Notes under the pieces: model-generated
Databases searched by the model: none
Seen by the model: only the letters and a program-made list of their open reading frames with translations
What the model was told of the DNA's origin: nothing
In this document: positions 60,175 to 64,000 of the stretch, piece by piece
How the letters are laid out: each line of letters starts with the position of its first letter
Position numbering within the stretch: the first letter of the stretch is position 1
Made by a program: the position numbers and the translations under genes
Source: Azospirillum thermophilum
GTDB lineage: Bacteria; Pseudomonadota; Alphaproteobacteria; Azospirillales; Azospirillaceae
DNA length: 64,000 nucleotides
Direction: 5' to 3'
Assembly: GCF_003130795.1 (NCBI RefSeq)
Contig: NZ_CP029353.1
Location: forward strand, 1,937,501-2,001,500

Positions 60175-60687
60175 ATGGCCGCCAAGACGATGCAGGATCT
60201 CCTCATCGAGGAGCTGCGCGACATCTACCATGCCGAGAAGCAGATCGCGAAGGCCCTGCCGAAGCTCGCCAAGGCCGCCCGGTCCGACCAGCTCCGCCAG
60301 GCCTTCGAGATGCATGTGGAGCAGACCAAGGGCCAGATCGAGCGGCTGGAGCAGGTGTTCGACGAGCTGGACACCCGCAGCCGCGGCAAGCACTGCGACG
60401 CGATGGAAGGGCTGATCAACGAGGCCCGCGAGATCCTGGAGATGGGGCTGGCCCCGGAGGTCCAGGACGCCGCCCTGATCGCCGCCGCCCAGAAGGTGGA
60501 GCATTACGAGATCGCCAGCTACGGCACGCTGCACGCCTATGCCACCGCCTGCGGCCTCGACAAGGTGGCGAAGCTGCTGGAGGAGACGCTGAACGAGGAG
60601 AAGGACACCGACCAGAAGCTGAACCAGCTCGCCATCGGCGACGTCAACAAGAAGGCCATCCAGGCCAGCGGCCAGAAGGCGGCGTAA
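60175..60687 (+). CDS. YciF/DUF892 ferritin-like protein
   Basis: A 170-residue four-helix protein. MQDLLIEELRDIYHAEKQIA, QAFEMHVEQTKGQIERLEQV and AAQKVEHYEIASYGTLHAYA contain the metal-site Glu and His residues of the DUF892 family. These proteins are induced by stress and bind iron in a ferritin-like site; the exact role is unclear. The ATG follows CAGGGAGCACC. It is monocistronic. Confidence 0.94.
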   Translation: MAAKTMQDLLIEELRDIYHAEKQIAKALPKLAKAARSDQLRQAFEMHVEQTKGQIERLEQVFDELDTRSRGKHCDAMEGLINEAREILEMGLAPEVQDAALIAAAQKVEHYEIASYGTLHAYATACGLDKVAKLLEETLNEEKDTDQKLNQLAIGDVNKKAIQASGQKAA

Positions 60688-60851
60688 GCGCCGCCGGCGC
60701 GCATCGTCCGCCCCCCCGTGCTGATCCGGGGCCGGGCGGTGCGCTCTTTTCGCACGCCCGCCGCCCCGTGGACGGCGGGCTTCGCGATTGGACGCGCGGC
60801 GGCGGATCCGACATAGTGCGGCATCCTTCCCGTCCTTCATGGTCCTCCGCC

Positions 60852-61334
60852 ATGCGCGGCCCAATCCGCCCGACCGCCTGCCGGTTTCCCGCCCGGTTCC
60901 CCGCCCGGCTCCTCGCCGCCCTGCTCCTCGCCGGTGCCGTGCCGGCGCTTCTCCCCGGCCCCGCCATCGCCCCGGCCTTCGCCGAGGAGGGGGCGCCGCC
61001 GGCCCTGCCGCCGACGGTGCGCATCAAGCCGCTGATGGTGCCGGTGATCAACCAGCAGGGGCGGATCGAGAAATACACCCAGATCGAGGTCAGCCTGGAG
61101 GTCGGCAACGCCACCCGGCTGGGCGACGTGCAGGTGAGCATCCCGCGGCTGCACGACGCCATCCTGACCATCATCTACGCCGGCATCCAGGAAGGCTGGA
61201 TCGTCCGCGGCAACATCAACAACCTGCCCGCCCTGCGGCGCAAGATCGACGAGGCCTGCGTCGGCATGTTCGGCAAGGACGTGGTGACCCGCATCCTGAT
61301 CAGCCCGCTGGCCCGCCAAAGCTCGTTCCCGTAA
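60852..61334 (+). CDS. Exported FliL-like protein
   Basis: A 160-residue protein with an N-terminal hydrophobic export signal (residues about 18-40, RLLAALLLAGAVPALLPGPA). The mature part VRIKPLMVPVINQQGRIEKY, TQIEVSLEVGNATRLGDVQV, SIPRLHDAILTIIYAGIQEG and VVTRILISPLARQSSF resembles the periplasmic domain of FliL-family proteins. No flagellar genes are near, so it may be one of the stand-alone FliL-like proteins of Rhodospirillales. Function not established. Confidence 0.68.
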   Translation: MRGPIRPTACRFPARFPARLLAALLLAGAVPALLPGPAIAPAFAEEGAPPALPPTVRIKPLMVPVINQQGRIEKYTQIEVSLEVGNATRLGDVQVSIPRLHDAILTIIYAGIQEGWIVRGNINNLPALRRKIDEACVGMFGKDVVTRILISPLARQSSFP

Positions 61335-61388
61335 CGGCGCGGCGCCGCTACACTGGCCGCCTTCCCCCGCGACGGAGACGGAACGAGC

Positions 61389-61799
61389 ATGGCCGTGGTC
61401 TATGTGGCGCGCAGCGCCGCCCTGACGAAATGGGCGTCGGATGTCGGGCTCGGCAAACACACCTTCAAGCTGGGCGTCGCCGCCGACAAGGAGGCCGCCA
61501 GGGCGGCGGCCGAGGCCGGCTGGGCCGGCGAGACCGACTGGAAGATCCTGCACAGCCAGGAGGTGGAGGGGCTGAGCGAGGAGGACGCGCTCGCCCGGCT
61601 GGGCCGCAGGGAGAAGGCGGTCGACCCCGCCTATTATCCGCGGCTGAAGGGGGCGGCGGGGGTCTACCGCATCTCGCTCGCCAACGTGCAGAACAGCCTG
61701 CTGGTCGCCAGGGCGATGGCGTCGGACGAGCCGCTGACCGAGATCAAGGTCAAGCCCAAGGACATCGCCGAGTACATGATCCGCAACGCCGTGCCCTGA
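61389..61799 (+). CDS. Conserved-type protein of unknown function
   Basis: A 136-residue soluble protein: MAVVYVARSAALTKWASDVG, LGKHTFKLGVAADKEAARAA, GETDWKILHSQEVEGLSEED, YPRLKGAAGVYRISLANVQN, VKPKDIAEYMIRNAVP. I believe similar proteins occur in related alphaproteobacteria, but I cannot name the family. The DWKIL and GVYRI segments suggest alternating alpha/beta structure. It precedes the GNAT gene by 14 nt and is probably cotranscribed. Confidence 0.75.
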   Translation: MAVVYVARSAALTKWASDVGLGKHTFKLGVAADKEAARAAAEAGWAGETDWKILHSQEVEGLSEEDALARLGRREKAVDPAYYPRLKGAAGVYRISLANVQNSLLVARAMASDEPLTEIKVKPKDIAEYMIRNAVP

Positions 61800-61813
61800 C
61801 GGAGCAAGACCCC

Positions 61814-62281
61814 ATGCCGATCCGCCGCGCGCCCTTCGCCGCGCTGACGAGCCGCGAGCTGCACGACCTGCTGTGGCTGCGCAACGCCGTGCTGGTGGTG
61901 GAGCAGGCCTCGCCCTACCCCGACCTCGACGGGCGCGACCCGGAGGCGATCCACCTGATCGCCGCCGACGAGGCGGGGCGGATGCTGGGCGTCGCCCGCT
62001 GCCTCGGCCCCGGGGAGGACGGAGCCGTCGCCTTCGGCCGGCTGGCCGTCCTGCCGGAGCAGCGCCGCACCGGCCTCGGCCGCGCGCTGGTCGCCGAGGC
62101 GCTGGCCGTGCTGGCGGAGCACTGGCCCGGCCGCGACGTGGTGATCGGCGCGCAGCTCTACCTGGAGCGCTTCTACGGCGGCTTCGGCTTCCAGCGCATC
62201 AGCGAGGTCTATGACGACGTCGGCATCCCGCATATCGACATGCGGCTGCGCCGCTGGGTCGACATGCGGCTGCGCCGGTAG
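61814..62281 (+). CDS. GNAT N-acetyltransferase (ElaA-like)
   Basis: A 155-residue protein. LHDLLWLRNAVLVVEQASPY and YPDLDGRDPEAIHLIAADEA are typical of ElaA, and the acetyl-CoA site is AVLPEQRRTGLGRALVAEAL. The substrate is unknown. The C-terminus is oddly doubled: HIDMRLRRWVDMRLRR, from a 19-bp direct repeat (62235-62253 and 62259-62277). Confidence 0.88.
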   Translation: MPIRRAPFAALTSRELHDLLWLRNAVLVVEQASPYPDLDGRDPEAIHLIAADEAGRMLGVARCLGPGEDGAVAFGRLAVLPEQRRTGLGRALVAEALAVLAEHWPGRDVVIGAQLYLERFYGGFGFQRISEVYDDVGIPHIDMRLRRWVDMRLRR

Positions 62282-62287
62282 CGGCGG

Positions 62288-62677
62288 CTACTTCAGCGCC
62301 TCGTCCAGCTCGACCTGATAGCCGAAGACGAGGCGGTTGGTCTCGTTCGCCATGCCGACCACCGCCATCAGCTCGCCGAACATGGCGTCGGTCATGCCGG
62401 CGCGCCGGGCCGCCGCCTCGTGCGAGCGGACGCAGTAGCTGCAGCCGTTGGTGGCGCTGACCGCGACGAAGATCATCTCCTTGACCAGGGGATCGAGCGC
62501 GCCGGGGGCCATCACCTCCTTCAGGCTCTCCCAGGTGCGCTTCAGGGTCGCCGGGTCGTGGGCGATCATCTTCCAGAAATTGTTGACGTCCGGCACCGCG
62601 CGGGTCGCCTTGATGTCGTCGTAGACGGCGCGCACCGCCGGGCTGGCGTCGGCATGTTGGATCGGGGAGAGCGGCAT
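62288..62677 (-). CDS. Carboxymuconolactone decarboxylase family protein (AhpD-like)
   Basis: A 129-residue helical protein with the redox motif CSYCVRSHEAA (CxxC plus His) near residues 79-89, and MIFVAVSATNGCSYCVRSHE. AhpD-like proteins have weak peroxidase or thiol-disulfide activity. MPLSPIQHADASPAVRAVYD is the start. It is convergent with the GNAT gene and divergent from the TorD-family gene. Confidence 0.9.
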   Translation of the reverse strand: MPLSPIQHADASPAVRAVYDDIKATRAVPDVNNFWKMIAHDPATLKRTWESLKEVMAPGALDPLVKEMIFVAVSATNGCSYCVRSHEAAARRAGMTDAMFGELMAVVGMANETNRLVFGYQVELDEALK

Positions 62678-62764
62678 GGCGGTCCGTCCTTCGGCCTGGG
62701 GATGAGGGGTGCCAGTCTATCTCTATCCAAAGTAGGATGAACCCCCTTTTCCCAAGCCTTGCAG

Positions 62765-62794
62765 TTGACCCAATCTTTACGGTTGTTGTATCAG
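62765..62794 (+). promoter_or_regulatory. Possible promoter of the TorD-family gene
   Basis: TTGACC (62765-62770), an 18-nt spacer and TATCAG (62789-62794) resemble a housekeeping promoter, 151 nt before the chosen start. The region is clearly less GC-rich than its surroundings. Confidence 0.4.
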
Positions 62795-62944
62795 GTTGGA
62801 CTCAACTCCGTGCCGGATCCCTCCGCCGCGACACGGGACCGACAGGCCCCGGGCCGTTCGCCAGGGGACCGGAACGGGAGGGACAGGGGCCGGCCACCGG
62901 GTGCGGCCGGGTCACCGGGGAGGAAGACCGTGGACGGCGCGACG

Positions 62945-63721
62945 ATGAATCGTGACGAGTCCGCCCTGAAGTCCGGGCCGGCCGCCCCGGATCCGGGTGC
63001 CGCCGCCCTGCCGATGGCGGCCGGCGACCTGCACCGGCTGATCGCCCTGCACGAGCGCGCGCCCGATCCCGCCCTGCTCGGCCGGCTGCGCGCCGCCCCG
63101 CTGCGCGAGCTGTTCGCCGTGACGCCCGACCGCGACGACGCGCTGCAGGCCATGGCCCTGGTGGACGAGGTGCTGGGCGACCTGCCCGACCCGATCGACC
63201 GCGACTCGCTGGCCGGGATGATCGCCGACTTCGACGCGATCCACCGGCAGGACCTCTACCGGACCTGCCCGCAGGAGCGGTCCTGGGTGCCGGGCGACCC
63301 CCTGCCCGGCCTGCTGCGCTGGCATGAGGCGGCCGGTCTGACGGCTGGAGGTCCGGCCGCCGGTCCGGCCGACGATCCGGCCGGCGGCCCCGCCCCCGAC
63401 CATCTGGTGTCGGAGCTCCGCCTGCTCGCCACGCTGCTCGACCGGCAGGACGCCCGGGCGGCCGTGCGCTTCCTGGACGAGCATGTGCTGTCCTGGGTCC
63501 CGGCCTTCTGCGGCCGGGTGGCGACGCGCTGCCGCGAGCCGTTCTATGCCGGGGTGGCGATCCTGACCAGCGCCTGGATCGACCATCTGCGCGACTGGCT
63601 CGGCGAGTCCTGCGGGCAGCCCCGCCCGGCCGAGACCCCCGACCCCGACCACCGCCGCCGCCGCTGGTCGGACGGCCGCCGGCCGCGGGCCTGCTGCTGC
63701 GAGGCCGAGCCGCCCCGGTGA
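62945..63721 (+). CDS. TorD-family molecular chaperone
   Basis: A 258-residue helical protein. DFDAIHRQDLYRTCPQERSW, PAPDHLVSELRLLATLLDRQ and FLDEHVLSWVPAFCGRVATR follow the TorD/DmsD/NarJ pattern (DHLxxELxxL, then FLxxHLxxW). Such chaperones mature molybdoenzymes such as formate dehydrogenase or DMSO/TMAO reductase. Tandem PAAGPADDPAGGPA sits before the DHL motif. The start was set at MNRDESALKS. The partner enzyme should be downstream, beyond the window; the next frame begins at 63938. Confidence 0.8.
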   Translation: MNRDESALKSGPAAPDPGAAALPMAAGDLHRLIALHERAPDPALLGRLRAAPLRELFAVTPDRDDALQAMALVDEVLGDLPDPIDRDSLAGMIADFDAIHRQDLYRTCPQERSWVPGDPLPGLLRWHEAAGLTAGGPAAGPADDPAGGPAPDHLVSELRLLATLLDRQDARAAVRFLDEHVLSWVPAFCGRVATRCREPFYAGVAILTSAWIDHLRDWLGESCGQPRPAETPDPDHRRRRWSDGRRPRACCCEAEPPR

Positions 63722-63861
63722 TCCCCGGAGAGCGTCAGGCACCAAAGGACCATGACTTACCGGAAAGGCTGAGTTGCCCGGCCCCGGTAATCCCGCCATA
63801 GCTAGGCATCGACCGGGCGGCCGGGGGGCGGCGCCGGACGGGTCGGTGCGGACCTCGCCGG

Positions 63862-63917
63862 GCGATCGGCGGCAGGAGATCGGCATCAGGCGATCGGCAT
63901 CAGGCGATCGGCGGCAA
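63862..63917. repeat. Four 14-nt iteron-like tandem repeats
   Basis: Four head-to-tail units of exactly 14 nt: gcgatcggcggcag, gagatcggcatcag, gcgatcggcatcag, gcgatcggcggcaa. All share GATCGGC. They end 20 nt before an ATG at 63938. They could be regulator-binding iterons for the downstream gene or a simple tandem expansion. Confidence 0.8.
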
Positions 63918-63937
63918 ACGGTGGGTGGCGGACGGTG

Positions 63938-64000
63938 ATGGCGGGGCGGACCTTCGAGGCGCCGGGCGGCAAGACGGGATCGCTGCGGCTGCTGCGGCTG
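63938..64000 (+). CDS. Start of an unidentified gene (runs off the window)
   Basis: The frame from ATG 63938 stays open to the window end: MAGRTFEAPGGKTGSLRLLR. Too short to classify. Its position behind a TorD-type chaperone gene suggests part of a molybdoenzyme or formate-dehydrogenase-type operon (inference). No strong ribosome site is visible. Confidence 0.3.
   Translation, partial: MAGRTFEAPGGKTGSLRLLRL

Overview
The window is about 64 kb of very GC-rich chromosomal DNA with tightly packed housekeeping genes. The gene content fits an alphaproteobacterium of the Rhodospirillales, most like Azospirillum or a close relative: an F1-only atpHAGDC cluster, a MucR regulator, a membrane-anchored CycM-type cytochrome c, pyruvate phosphate dikinase (PPDK), a polyprenyl diphosphate synthase of the Q10 type, and small alphaproteobacterial conserved proteins. 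The taxonomic call is inference from gene content; there is no rRNA in the window.

Layout. 0.1-5.2 kb: atpHAGDC on the minus strand. 5.7-6.6 kb: two small unassigned genes. 6.7-11.4 kb: priA, then a plus-strand run of a transaldolase-like gene, a DUF484 gene and xerC. 11.8-14.3 kb: a minus-strand ECF sigma / anti-sigma / CnrX-like sensor operon followed by a gene for a four-repeat protein. 14.5-23 kb: lpdA, a Uma2 remnant, entericidin, a Tam-like methyltransferase, an orphan ParA, a CYTH-CHAD protein, pgk and an MFS transporter divergent from an AraC regulator. 24.3-27.4 kb: SRP RNA, dnaX, ybaB, recR. 27.5-33 kb: cytochrome c, kdsB, prephenate dehydratase, nudC, a HisN-type phosphatase. 33-38.5 kb: a serine hydrolase, ppdK and two related HTH genes. 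38.7-45.4 kb: tRNA-Pro(CGG), a polyprenyl synthase, a methyltransferase, GNAT, XRE/DUF2975, an S49 protease and a PIN-type toxin-antitoxin pair. 45.5-48.5 kb: glyQS. 48.6-54 kb: an accessory stretch with an RTX protein, a Cro/CI-like regulator pair and an ABC substrate-binding protein. 54-57.6 kb: ribD, nrdR, glyA, rpiB on the minus strand, then mucR, a YciF/DUF892 protein, a FliL-like protein, GNAT, an AhpD-like protein and a TorD-family chaperone.

Two things stand out. First, three intergenic regions carry a previously unnamed (to me) 108-110 nt element made of two palindromes with TTGTGC/GCACAA arms: one of exactly 19 nt and one of exactly 26 nt, at nearly fixed distance, with unrelated sequence between them. 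Second, seven genes that are otherwise full length and conserved (AraC regulator, an unassigned gene at 32.5 kb, ppdK, CI-like repressor, ABC binding protein, ribD, mucR) are broken by a total of twelve single-base losses. Each is restored by adding one C on the coding strand, usually in a C run. This looks like sequencing or assembly error rather than decay, and these genes are probably intact in the organism.

No CRISPR array, insertion sequence, integrase-bounded island or rRNA operon was seen. The most accessory-looking stretches are 37-38.5 kb and 48.6-52.3 kb.
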